Below are positions 17,897 through 26,281 of a stretch of DNA of 64,000 bases, one piece after another. The notes under the pieces were generated by a model. It saw only the letters and a program-made list of their open reading frames with translations, was not told the origin of the DNA and ran no database searches. How positions within the stretch are numbered: position 1 is the first letter of the stretch; each line of letters begins with the position of its first letter. The position numbers and the translations under genes are program-made. Source of the stretch: Brotaphodocola sp003480315 (GTDB lineage: Bacteria; Bacillota; Clostridia; Lachnospirales; Lachnospiraceae); the NCBI RefSeq assembly GCF_964246085.1, contig NZ_CAXTPD010000005.1. The stretch is one strand, 5' to 3'.

Positions 17897-18673
17897 ATGA
17901 AACAGTATATGAAACGAGTTTTGTTAGTGTTAAGCATGGTAGTCAGCCTCTTTGCTCTGTCCGCATGCTCCAACAAGAATGCTGCTGAGGCAGAAACTAT
18001 GGATCCGCAGACAGCTTCCTACATTTCTCAGATCTCGGAAAACCTGCTCCAGACCATCGCCGAGATGGACGAAGCCACAGCAGAGGAGTCTGAGACCGGC
18101 CTGTTAAAGCAGGGCGAGGACGGACTTGCAAGCGGCCTGACTTCCTGGATCGGTGTCATGAAGGACACCGGCGCGTTCGTAAGCGTCCTTTCCTCCGATA
18201 CCGAGCTTGGCGAGGATGATCAGTATGTATGTGTGATTCAGGCACAGTTTGAGAAACGCAATGTAGAGTTCAAAGCATTCTACACCATGGATCCGCAGAG
18301 CCAGAACTTAAATCCGGTCAGCCTGACCTTCAGCCCGGAGTACACCGTAGGCGAGAATATGGCAAAGGCAGGTATGAATACCTTACTTGGTATGGGTACC
18401 GTATTCCTGGTACTGATCTTCATCAGCATCCTGATCAGCTGCTTCAAGTTCATCAGCGTCTTCGAAAACAAGATGAAAGCAAAGAACGCAGCTCCGGCAC
18501 CGGCAGCAGCTCCAGTGGCAGCACCGGCAGCAGAAGAGGAAGAGCTTGTGGATGATCTGGAACTGGTGGCTGTCATTACTGCGGCTATCGCAGCATCAAC
18601 CAACTCATCAACCGACTCCCTGGTAGTACGCTCCATCAAACGTGCACCGGGCGCAAAATGGAAAAGAGCATAA
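17897..18673 (+). CDS. OadG-type decarboxylase gamma subunit with lipoprotein N-terminus
   Basis: 258 aa. Residues 1-24 form a lipoprotein signal ending LSAC (Cys24). An extracellular domain of about 130 residues follows, rich in acidic and small residues. Then come one membrane helix (about residues 158-182) and a cytoplasmic Ala/Pro linker ending in the OadG-like tail LVVRSIKRAPGAKWKRA. Classical OadG is about 80-90 aa, so this is a much larger form with an added exported domain. It probably anchors the carboxyltransferases to the Na+ pump. A GAGGTGAC ribosome site is present. Confidence 0.75.
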   Translation: MKQYMKRVLLVLSMVVSLFALSACSNKNAAEAETMDPQTASYISQISENLLQTIAEMDEATAEESETGLLKQGEDGLASGLTSWIGVMKDTGAFVSVLSSDTELGEDDQYVCVIQAQFEKRNVEFKAFYTMDPQSQNLNPVSLTFSPEYTVGENMAKAGMNTLLGMGTVFLVLIFISILISCFKFISVFENKMKAKNAAPAPAAAPVAAPAAEEEELVDDLELVAVITAAIAASTNSSTDSLVVRSIKRAPGAKWKRA

Positions 18674-18694
18674 GCGAATAGGAGGATTCTTATC

Positions 18695-19057
18695 ATGAAA
18701 AATTACACAATTACTGTGAATGGCAATGTATACAATGTAACTGTTGAAGAGGGAACCACTGCTGGTGTAGTTCAGGCTCCGGCAGCAGCACCGAAGGCAG
18801 CTCCGGCAGCTCCGAAGGCAGCAGCTCCGGCCGGCGCTCAGGGTTCTGTAGTTGTAACCGCTCCGATGCCGGGTAAGATCCTGGCAGTAAAGGCTAACGC
18901 CGGACAGGCTGTAAAGAAAGGCGATGTTATCATGGTTCTCGAGGCTATGAAGATGGAGAACGATATCGTAGCTCCTCAGGATGGAACCGTTGCAAGCATT
19001 AATGCAGCAGCAGGCGACGCAGTAGAAGCTGGCGCTACTCTTGCTACATTAAACTAA
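18695..19057 (+). CDS. Biotin carboxyl carrier protein of the decarboxylase
   Basis: 120 aa. An N-terminal strand region (YTITVNGNVYNVTVEEG) precedes an Ala/Pro hinge (residues 28-48) and a biotinyl domain (about 51-120) with VLEAMKMENDI; Lys86 is the predicted biotin attachment site. It carries carboxyl groups between the carboxyltransferases and the membrane decarboxylase. A TAGGAGGA ribosome site precedes the ATG. Biotin ligase is not in the window. Confidence 0.92.
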   Translation: MKNYTITVNGNVYNVTVEEGTTAGVVQAPAAAPKAAPAAPKAAAPAGAQGSVVVTAPMPGKILAVKANAGQAVKKGDVIMVLEAMKMENDIVAPQDGTVASINAAAGDAVEAGATLATLN

Positions 19058-19096
19058 TAGCTTGCAAAAAAGCAAGTTCCACATGGAGGGATTAAA

Positions 19097-20245
19097 ATGG
19101 ATTATATTGGATCTACTTTGGCCAATCTTCTTCAGCAGACCGCATTCTTCAATCTGACCTTCGGAAACTTTATCATGATTCTGGTGGCATTCGTATTCCT
19201 GTATCTGGCAATCAGAAAAGGATTCGAGCCGCTCTTACTGGTTCCGATCGCGTTTGGTATGCTGTTAGTTAATATCTACCCGGATATTATGGCTGCCCCG
19301 GAAGATATGTCCAATGGCGTAGGCGGACTTCTTCACTACTTCTTCATTCTGGATGAGTGGAGTATCCTTCCGTCTCTGATTTTCATGGGTGTCGGCGCAA
19401 TGACTGATTTCGGTCCGCTGATCGCAAACCCGAAGAGCTTCCTGCTTGGCGCAGCAGCTCAGTTTGGTATCTACAGTGCATATTTCCTTGCAATTTTCAT
19501 GGGCTTCAATGATAAGGCAGCAGCAGCTATCTCCATCATTGGTGGAGCAGACGGCCCGACTTCCATCTTCCTTGCAGGTAAGCTTGGACAGTCTGAGTTC
19601 ATGGGACCGATCGCAGTAGCAGCTTACTCCTACATGGCGCTGGTTCCGATCATCCAGCCGCCGATCATGAAGGCTCTGACCACAGAAGAAGAGCGTAAGA
19701 TCAAGATGGATCAGCTTCGTCCGGTTTCCAAGCTGGAGAAGATCCTGTTCCCGGTTATCGTAACCGTAGTAGTCTGCCTGATTCTGCCGACTACCGCACC
19801 GCTTGTTGGTATGTTAATGCTTGGTAACCTGTTCCGTGAGTCTGGCGTTGTAAAACAGCTGTCCGAGACCGCAAGCAATGCCCTGATGTACATCGTAGTT
19901 ATCCTGCTTGGTACTTCCGTAGGCGCATCCACCAGTGCAGAGGCTTTCTTAAAGGTAACCACCTTAAAGATCGTTGCCCTGGGTCTGGTAGCATTCGCAG
20001 TAGGTACCGCAGCCGGCGTTATCTTCGGTAAGATCATGTGCAAGCTTACAGGCGGTAAGGTAAACCCGTTAATCGGTTCCGCAGGTGTATCTGCAGTGCC
20101 GATGGCAGCCCGTGTATCCCAGAAGGTTGGTTCTGAGGCAGACCCGACGAACTTCCTGCTGATGCATGCAATGGGCCCGAACGTAGCAGGTGTTATCGGT
20201 ACTGCAGTTGCTGCCGGTACATTCATGGCAATTTTCGGCGTTTAA
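19097..20245 (+). CDS. oadB: Na+-translocating decarboxylase beta subunit (OadB family)
   Basis: 382 aa polytopic membrane protein. It decarboxylates carboxybiotin and couples this to outward Na+ pumping. Family segments include SLIFMGVGAMTDFGPLIANP, the aspartate-bearing SIIGGADGPTSIFLAG and GNLFRESGVV. The C-terminal half ends MHAMGPNVAGVIGTAVAAG. Asp in GGADGPT is the expected ion-coupling residue. A GGAGGG ribosome site precedes the ATG, 39 bases after the biotin carrier. Confidence 0.92.
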   Translation: MDYIGSTLANLLQQTAFFNLTFGNFIMILVAFVFLYLAIRKGFEPLLLVPIAFGMLLVNIYPDIMAAPEDMSNGVGGLLHYFFILDEWSILPSLIFMGVGAMTDFGPLIANPKSFLLGAAAQFGIYSAYFLAIFMGFNDKAAAAISIIGGADGPTSIFLAGKLGQSEFMGPIAVAAYSYMALVPIIQPPIMKALTTEEERKIKMDQLRPVSKLEKILFPVIVTVVVCLILPTTAPLVGMLMLGNLFRESGVVKQLSETASNALMYIVVILLGTSVGASTSAEAFLKVTTLKIVALGLVAFAVGTAAGVIFGKIMCKLTGGKVNPLIGSAGVSAVPMAARVSQKVGSEADPTNFLLMHAMGPNVAGVIGTAVAAGTFMAIFGV

Positions 20246-20312
20246 AATTCAATCATTTCTTGCTGCAGCAATATAAAGTTGCCGCAACATATAAATTTGG
20301 AGGTAAAGAATC

Positions 20313-21725
20313 ATGGCTGAGATTCAGAAAAAACCGGTTAAGATCGTTGAGACTGTCCTGCGTGACGCTCATCAGTCCCTGATCGCAACCAGAATGAGCA
20401 CCGAGCAGATGCTTCCGATCATCGATAAAATGGACAAGATTGGCTATTATGCAGTAGAGTGCTGGGGCGGCGCGACCTTTGATGCTTCCCTTCGCTTCCT
20501 GAAGGAGGATCCGTGGGAGAGACTGAGAAAGTTAAGAGCCGGATTTAAAAATACAAAATTACAGATGCTGTTCCGTGGCCAGAACATTCTGGGCTACAAC
20601 CACTACGCAGATGATGTAGTAGAGTACTTCGTACAGAAATCCGTTGCAAACGGTATTGATATCATCCGTATTTTCGACTGCTTAAACGATCTGCGTAACC
20701 TGCAGACCGCTGTAAAGGCAGCAAATAAGGAAAAGGCACATGCTCAGATCGCACTGTGCTACACCCTGGGTGATGCTTACACCCTGGATTATTGGAAAGA
20801 CATCGCAAAGAGAATTGAAGATATGGGCGCAGATTCCATCTGTATCAAGGATATGGCTGGTCTGTTAACCCCGTACGCAGCACAGGAACTGGTAAGCGCA
20901 TTAAAAGAGTCCACCCAGCTGCCGATCGACCTGCATACCCACTACACCTCCGGTGTAGCTTCCATGACCTATCTGAAGGCTGTAGAGGCAGGCTGCGATA
21001 TCATTGATACTGCAATGTCTCCGCTGGCACTTGGTACCAGCCAGCCGGCAACTGAGGTTATGGTAGAGACCTTCAAGGGAACTCCGTACGATACCGGTTT
21101 ATCTCAGGACAAGCTTGCTGAGATCACCGATTACTTCGCACCGATCCGTGAAGAGGCTCTGAAATCCGGTCTGTTAAATCCGAAGGTACTTGGCGTGAAT
21201 ATCAAGACCCTTCGTTATCAGGTTCCGGGCGGTATGCTCTCTAACCTGGTCAGCCAGCTGAAAGAGGCAGGTAAGGAAGATAAGTATCAGGAGGTTCTCG
21301 AGGAGATCCCGCGTGTTCGTAAGGACTTCGGTGAGCCGCCGCTTGTTACCCCGTCTTCCCAGATCGTTGGTACCCAGGCTGTTATGAACGTTATCTCCGG
21401 CGAACGCTACAAACTGGTTCCGAAGGAGTCCAAGAAGATCATGCTCGGCGAGTTCGGCCAGACTGTAAAGCCGTTCAACGCAGAAGTGCAGAAGAAGATC
21501 ATCGGCGACGAAACCCCGATCACCTGCAGACCTGCAGATCTGATCGCTCCGCAGCTGCCGCAGTTCGAGAAAGAGTGTGCTCAGTGGAAGCAGCAGGATG
21601 AGGATGTCCTTTCCTACGCTCTGTTCCCGAAGGTAGCAGAAGAGTTCTTCAAATACAGAGAGGCTCAGCAGACCAAGGTAGACGCTGCTGTGGCAGACAC
21701 CGAGAGCAAGGCTTATCCGGTATAA
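20313..21725 (+). CDS. Oxaloacetate decarboxylase alpha / transcarboxylase 5S subunit without biotin domain
   Basis: 470 aa pyruvate/oxaloacetate carboxyltransferase. Motifs: ETVLRDAHQSLIATRM (metal and substrate binding), SICIKDMAGLLTP with the carbamylated-lysine type IKDMAG, and DLHTHYTSG (metal histidines). The conserved C-terminal carboxylase domain ends near residue 460. No C-terminal biotinyl domain is attached, unlike enterobacterial OadA, so it must use the separate carrier encoded upstream. Together with the first gene this gives two substrate-specific carboxyltransferases. Confidence 0.9.
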   Translation: MAEIQKKPVKIVETVLRDAHQSLIATRMSTEQMLPIIDKMDKIGYYAVECWGGATFDASLRFLKEDPWERLRKLRAGFKNTKLQMLFRGQNILGYNHYADDVVEYFVQKSVANGIDIIRIFDCLNDLRNLQTAVKAANKEKAHAQIALCYTLGDAYTLDYWKDIAKRIEDMGADSICIKDMAGLLTPYAAQELVSALKESTQLPIDLHTHYTSGVASMTYLKAVEAGCDIIDTAMSPLALGTSQPATEVMVETFKGTPYDTGLSQDKLAEITDYFAPIREEALKSGLLNPKVLGVNIKTLRYQVPGGMLSNLVSQLKEAGKEDKYQEVLEEIPRVRKDFGEPPLVTPSSQIVGTQAVMNVISGERYKLVPKESKKIMLGEFGQTVKPFNAEVQKKIIGDETPITCRPADLIAPQLPQFEKECAQWKQQDEDVLSYALFPKVAEEFFKYREAQQTKVDAAVADTESKAYPV

Positions 21726-21749
21726 TTAATACAGAATTAACGATAGGAG

Positions 21750-21788
21750 CAGGAAGAAATCTGTGAAAACAGGTTTCTTCCTGTTTTT
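21750..21788 (+). terminator. Terminator of the Na+-decarboxylase cluster
   Basis: CAGGAAGAAA pairs with TTTCTTCCTG around an inner CTG/CAG pair, followed by TTTTT. It lies 25 bases after the last stop. Confidence 0.85.
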
Positions 21789-21852
21789 CCATGTTACAAT
21801 CCATGAAATTCTTACAATTTTTGGTGATTCTGTGAACTTTCTTTGCTTTCCG

Positions 21853-21881
21853 TTGACGCAGTCGGATTTTGTCATTATAAT
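21853..21881 (+). promoter_or_regulatory. Promoter of the SH3/glucosaminidase gene
   Basis: TTGACG (21853-21858) and TATAAT (21876-21881) with a 17-bp spacer, about 70 bases before the start at 21952. Confidence 0.8.
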
Positions 21882-21951
21882 GTAACGTAGCGTAAATTTG
21901 TCGGGAGCAGGATCCTGTCCCAGACAAATGCGATACTAAGGAGATCATCAA

Positions 21952-24135
21952 ATGAAAAAACAAACCTTGAAAAAAGGTCTGGCTGCGGTTCTGGGACTGG
22001 CTTTATGCATGCAGATGCCATCTGTGAACAGTGCACTGCAGCTTTCTGCATATGCGCAGGAACGTGCCGCTACCATCAATGCTTCCAGCTTAAATGTCCG
22101 GAGTGGTGCGGGAACCTCCTATTCTTCGGTTGGAAAACTGGGAAAAGGCGCGGCAGTTACCGTGGTAGGTGAAAAAGCCGCTTCTGACGGGAAAACCTGG
22201 TATCAGATCCGTTATACCAGCGGCGGCTCGACTCAGACAGGATATGTATTAAGCACCTATGTGAAGTTTCCGGTGTCCTACAGCCATGATTCCAGCTTTG
22301 AGTCCCAGCTTTCCGCGCAGGGATTTCCGGAATCCTATAAGACCGGGCTGCGTCAGATCCATGCCCAGTATCCGAACTGGACTTTCACTGCTGTGAAGAC
22401 CGGGCTGGACTGGAATACGGTTATTCAGAACGAGGGAGTGCTTGGACGAAATCTGGTACATACCAACAGTATCTCTTCCTATAAATCACTGGCAGACGGA
22501 GCTTACAACTGGGATTCCGGCACCTGGACAGGATTTGACGGAAACACTTGGGTGGCGGCATCCACTGAGATCATCAGTTATTATATGGATCCGCGGAATT
22601 TCCTGGATGAAGTCAACGTATTCCAGTTCCTGGATCAGAGCTATAACGCATCCCTCCATACAGCAGAGGGACTCCAGTCCATGTTAAAGGGAACCTTTAT
22701 GGAAGGCAATGTAAGAACGGGTGCGGTTGCGTCCGGAAGTACATCCGGCGGCAGCTCATCAGGAAGTACTTCAGGCAGCAGTTCCTCCGGTTCATCGAAG
22801 GTCATTACTGTGGGCCCCGGCGTGTCGGGAGGCAATTCCGGTGTTACCTCTTCAACACCTGGAAAAAGCGAAGGTTCCTCGTCCGGCAGTGCCAGTCAGA
22901 CACCGTCCTCTGACGGAGATCATCAGGTGCGTCTGGAAGGACCGAGTGCCTCCATCAGCAGAAACCGTGCAGAGCTATTGACATCCAGTGTTGTGATCGG
23001 TGTTGGCCCGGGAGCTGCGTCTTCAAACAATGGAAGCACTGCCGGAAGCAGTCCGTCCGGTACGACATCTGCTGCACAGACACCCGGTGTGTCTGCTGGA
23101 AACGGGGCTTCGGTTTCTAATGTCAGCTATGCCGATGCGATCATGAATGCAGCGAAAAGCTCCGGTGTCAGTCCGTATGTGATTGCAGCCATGATCATTC
23201 AGGAGCAGGGACGCAACGGTACCGGTAATTCCATTTCCGGAAACTATGCAGGATATACCGGCTATTACAATTATTTTAATGTAGGCGCGTATGCTTCCGA
23301 TGGGATGGGAGCGGTGCAGAGAGGCCTCTGGTATGCTTCCCAGAGCGGAAGTTATGGTAGACCGTGGACCACGCCGGAATCCTCCATTGTAGGCGGTGCC
23401 CAGTTTTATGGCACCAACTATGTGAAGGCCGGACAGGATACTCTCTATTTAAAAAAATATAATGTCCAGGGCTCTAACATATATAAGCACCAGTACATGA
23501 CCAATGTGGACGGAGCGGCTTCTGAGGGGTCTATTTTTGCAGAAGGCTTTACTTCCCAGCAGAAGAGTACGGCACTGAATTTCAAGATTCCGGTATACAG
23601 CAATATGCCGGAAACTCCGTGCGCACAGCCGACCCTTAGCGGCAGCCCGAACAATAAGTTAAACGGCCTGGGAGTAGAGGGCTTTACCTTAACGCCGACC
23701 TTTAACCGTGATACCTACTCCTACGATCTGATCGTAGACCATTCGGTATCCAATGTAACGGTCAGCGCATCGGCAATCGATTCCAAGGCATCGGTACGCG
23801 GCAACGGCAATGTATCTCTTTCCAGCGGAATCAACGATATTTCAGTAGTTGTAAGAGCAGAGAATGGCACGGAGCGCACTTACACGATCCACGTAGTCCG
23901 CCAGGCCGGAGGTCCGACTTATAACGGAGGGATCAGTAGCGGAGGTTCAGGCAGCGGTTCTTCCAGCGTTACCGTGGGAGGTCCGGGAAGCAGCTCGGCG
24001 GGCAGCTCCTCCGGAACCACATCCTCCGGTGTGATCACGGTGGGACCGGCAGGCGGATCTACGAGCTCGTCCCCGAATTCCGGATCTTCCTCAGGAGGAA
24101 GCCAGGTGACATTTTCCAGTCCGGGCGGTAATTAA
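21952..24135 (+). CDS. Secreted SH3 / glucosaminidase-like cell-wall protein with cadherin-like domain
   Basis: 727 aa exported protein. A signal peptide (about residues 1-35) is followed by a bacterial SH3 domain (about 38-105: INASSLNVRSGAGTSYSSVGKL). Next is an unassigned segment (LRQIHAQYPNWTFTAVKTGLDWN) and a long Ser/Gly/Thr linker (about 252-385). A glucosaminidase-like region follows (about 390-555: SGVSPYVIAAMIIQEQG, FNVGAYASDGMGAVQRG). A cadherin-like beta-sandwich domain (about 566-650) ends RTYTIHVVR, and a Ser/Gly tail completes the protein. It probably cleaves peptidoglycan glycan strands. No LPXTG anchor is seen; SH3 could bind the wall. Confidence 0.85.
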   Translation: MKKQTLKKGLAAVLGLALCMQMPSVNSALQLSAYAQERAATINASSLNVRSGAGTSYSSVGKLGKGAAVTVVGEKAASDGKTWYQIRYTSGGSTQTGYVLSTYVKFPVSYSHDSSFESQLSAQGFPESYKTGLRQIHAQYPNWTFTAVKTGLDWNTVIQNEGVLGRNLVHTNSISSYKSLADGAYNWDSGTWTGFDGNTWVAASTEIISYYMDPRNFLDEVNVFQFLDQSYNASLHTAEGLQSMLKGTFMEGNVRTGAVASGSTSGGSSSGSTSGSSSSGSSKVITVGPGVSGGNSGVTSSTPGKSEGSSSGSASQTPSSDGDHQVRLEGPSASISRNRAELLTSSVVIGVGPGAASSNNGSTAGSSPSGTTSAAQTPGVSAGNGASVSNVSYADAIMNAAKSSGVSPYVIAAMIIQEQGRNGTGNSISGNYAGYTGYYNYFNVGAYASDGMGAVQRGLWYASQSGSYGRPWTTPESSIVGGAQFYGTNYVKAGQDTLYLKKYNVQGSNIYKHQYMTNVDGAASEGSIFAEGFTSQQKSTALNFKIPVYSNMPETPCAQPTLSGSPNNKLNGLGVEGFTLTPTFNRDTYSYDLIVDHSVSNVTVSASAIDSKASVRGNGNVSLSSGINDISVVVRAENGTERTYTIHVVRQAGGPTYNGGISSGGSGSGSSSVTVGGPGSSSAGSSSGTTSSGVITVGPAGGSTSSSPNSGSSSGGSQVTFSSPGGN

Positions 24136-24147
24136 AATCAGTGAGAA

Positions 24148-24169
24148 CGGCGGCTGAAAGAAGCCGCCG
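24148..24169 (+). repeat. Intergenic hairpin without T-tract
   Basis: CGGCGGCT and AGCCGCCG form a perfect 8-bp stem around GAAAGA between the two cell-surface genes. Without a following T run it may be a processing or stability element that separates their expression. Confidence 0.5.
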
Positions 24170-24200
24170 CTTCAGTAAAGAAACAGGAGATAAAATAATT

Positions 24201-25775
24201 ATGAACAGAAATTGGAAACAGATCTGGATCCGGTTTGCCATGGTGCTGATGCTGGCCGTGGCAATCCCGTTTCAGAGTTTTGCAGGGAATGCGCGTATTG
24301 CGTTCTCAGATCCTACCGCGGAGGCGGGAAGTGAATTTACGGTAAACGTAAAATTTACCTGCACGACCGGTGAGAAAATTGGCAAGACGGTTGTGATGCT
24401 TTCTTATGATACCAGTGCCATGGAATTTATTGGCGGTGAGCCGGATGTCAGCGGCGGAAACGGAGCCATCCGTGTGATCGGTAGTGTGAGCGGAAGCAGC
24501 GAGTCTGCCTCTACCATTCGTTTCAAAGCACTGAAGGCAGGAAGCAGTAAGATTGAAGTAACCGATTATGAAGGTTATGACGCAGATGAGCAGCTGCTGG
24601 ACATTACCCAGCTTGGAAGTTCTTCTGTTACTATTAACAGCACAAGCACAGCGGCAGCGGCATCTGGTGACACTTCCCTGTCCTCCCTTCAGATTTCTCC
24701 TGGTACCTTAAGCCCTGCGTTCAGCGCTGAGGTTGACAGTTACACCGCATCGGTAAGCCTGGATACCGAAAAGCTTACCGTGAGCGCAGTACCGGCCAGC
24801 GATAAGGCAACCGTTGCTTTAAGCGGAACTGATCTGCAGGAGGGTGAGAATACCGTAACCTGTACGGTAACCGCTGAGGATGGTACCAGCCATACCTATA
24901 CTATCCTGGTGAACCGTGTCGAGGGCGGTGAAAGCCTTGCCGACGGACAGGAGGAAACGACAGCTCCGGCTGAGAATGTTGAGGTCCTGGCAGAGCTGGA
25001 GGCATCCAGAACCCCACTTAAGATTGGCATTGCTGCACTGCCGGCAGATGTAACGGTTCCGTATGGCATGAAGGAAACCTCCATCACCATAGGCGAGACC
25101 AAGGTTCAGGGATGGGTACCGGATACTCAGGGCGGACAGCCGGAGTACTGCATCTTCTACGGTGTGAGTGACGCCGGAACAGTCGGCTTCTACCGTTATG
25201 ACCTGACTGATAAGACCATCCAGCGTTACTTTGAGCAGAGCAGTGAGGGCAATTCTCAGAGCCTGGAGCTTCAGGATTTGGCAGAAAAGTATAATGCTCT
25301 GGTAGATGATTACAATATTGCAAGAATCGCTCTGGTGGCTGCAGCGGCAGTCGCAGTTATTCTTCTTATCCTCCTGATCATCAGCCGCATTGGAAAAAAC
25401 CGCCGTATGGAAGATGCAGATGGTATGGATTACGATCAGTTAGACGAACCGGAAGAAAAGAAACAGAAAAAAGAATCCAAAAAAATCGGACGCAGACTCA
25501 GCAAAGAAGAACGTTATATGATGGGAGAAGAGGACGATTACGAAGAGAATTCTGATTTCCGTGATAACGAATCAGAAGATCCTGATGCAGAGGAATATCT
25601 GCCGGAAGCAGCAGATGATGCAGATGCCCAGCTGGATGAAATGAAAAAACAGCTGGCTGCCAGTGTGACAGAGAAATCGGAGCACGGCGCAGAAAAACGC
25701 GGTGAAGAACCGGTGACAGGAGCAGATCCGGAGAGCGATGATTTTGAAGTATTCAATCTGGATGACGACCTTTAA
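24201..25775 (+). CDS. Membrane-anchored protein with cohesin-like and cadherin-like domains
   Basis: 524 aa. A signal peptide (1-28, ending QSFAG) precedes a cohesin-type domain (about 30-145: RIAFSDPTAEAGSEFTVNV, VVMLSYDTSAMEFIGG). A cadherin-like beta-sandwich repeat follows (about 155-245, ending SHTYTILVNR), then an unassigned extracellular region, one membrane helix (about 376-396) and a strongly acidic cytoplasmic tail of about 120 residues. The ATG at 24201 with AGGAGA upstream removes a 20-residue extension that is not signal-like. No cellulosomal genes are nearby, so a ligand-binding or assembly role at the surface is inferred. Confidence 0.8.
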   Translation: MNRNWKQIWIRFAMVLMLAVAIPFQSFAGNARIAFSDPTAEAGSEFTVNVKFTCTTGEKIGKTVVMLSYDTSAMEFIGGEPDVSGGNGAIRVIGSVSGSSESASTIRFKALKAGSSKIEVTDYEGYDADEQLLDITQLGSSSVTINSTSTAAAASGDTSLSSLQISPGTLSPAFSAEVDSYTASVSLDTEKLTVSAVPASDKATVALSGTDLQEGENTVTCTVTAEDGTSHTYTILVNRVEGGESLADGQEETTAPAENVEVLAELEASRTPLKIGIAALPADVTVPYGMKETSITIGETKVQGWVPDTQGGQPEYCIFYGVSDAGTVGFYRYDLTDKTIQRYFEQSSEGNSQSLELQDLAEKYNALVDDYNIARIALVAAAAVAVILLILLIISRIGKNRRMEDADGMDYDQLDEPEEKKQKKESKKIGRRLSKEERYMMGEEDDYEENSDFRDNESEDPDAEEYLPEAADDADAQLDEMKKQLAASVTEKSEHGAEKRGEEPVTGADPESDDFEVFNLDDDL

Positions 25776-25794
25776 AAGCTGAAAGGCAAAAAGC

Positions 25795-25828
25795 AAAAAA
25801 GCGGTGTATTGACTTCGCCGCTTTTTTT
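25795..25828 (+). terminator. Terminator after the cohesin-domain gene
   Basis: AAAAAAGCGG and CCGCTTTTTTT form an A/T-flanked GC stem with a run of T. The following gene's promoter overlaps it. Confidence 0.75.
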
Positions 25829-25860
25829 GCTATAATACTGTTATACAATTTCTATAACAG
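25809..25860 (+). promoter_or_regulatory. Promoter and operator-like palindrome of the GntR/clp operon
   Basis: TTGACT (25809-25814) and TATAAT (25831-25836) with a 16-bp spacer overlap the upstream terminator. Directly after the -10 box is a perfect inverted repeat CTGTTATA-N7-TATAACAG (25838-25860), where a repressor would block transcription start. The GntR protein encoded next is the obvious candidate. Confidence 0.7.
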
Positions 25861-25883
25861 AGAATTCGAAAGATGGTGAAAAC

Positions 25884-26267
25884 ATGATCATTAAGATTGA
25901 TTTTGAAAGCGAGGAGGCAATCTATATCCAGCTCAGGAACCAGATCATCATGGGCATAGCCACAGACCGGATCCGAGAAGGAGATTCTCTGCCATCTGTC
26001 CGTCAGCTTGCAGAGAATATTGGAATCAACATGCATACCGTAAATAAAGCTTACGCGGTCCTGAAGCAGGAAGGATATATCAAACTGGACCGCCGGCGCG
26101 GGGCCGTAATTGCTCTGGATATCGACAAGCTCCGCTCAATCGGGCGTTTGAGGGAGGAACTTTCTGTTCTTCTGGCAAGAAGTGTCTGTAAAAATGTCTC
26201 CAGAGAGGAAGTTCATGCTCTGGTGGATGAGATTTATGACTACTACACCGGCAGCCGCGAGGGTTAA
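25884..26267 (+). CDS. GntR/YtrA-type transcriptional regulator
   Basis: 127 aa. A winged-helix GntR DNA-binding domain (YIQLRNQIIMGIATDRIREGDSLPSVRQLAENIGINMHT) occupies residues 10-80. The short tail of about 45 residues is typical of the YtrA subfamily and lacks a ligand domain. It heads the mcsA-mcsB-clpC operon, the place where CtsR sits in Bacillus. Autoregulation through the adjacent palindrome is inferred. Confidence 0.85.
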   Translation: MIIKIDFESEEAIYIQLRNQIIMGIATDRIREGDSLPSVRQLAENIGINMHTVNKAYAVLKQEGYIKLDRRRGAVIALDIDKLRSIGRLREELSVLLARSVCKNVSREEVHALVDEIYDYYTGSREG

Positions 26268-26281
26268 ATGGAGGGATTGCC

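Noticed and set aside
18490..18540. GC-rich Ala/Pro codon repeats
   Set aside because: Normal hinge coding sequence of the OadG-like protein, with a similar hinge in the biotin carrier.
22709..23110. Short tandem repeats that might suggest a CRISPR or minisatellite
   Set aside because: They are Ser/Gly/Thr codon repeats of a protein linker, irregular in length and without spacers.
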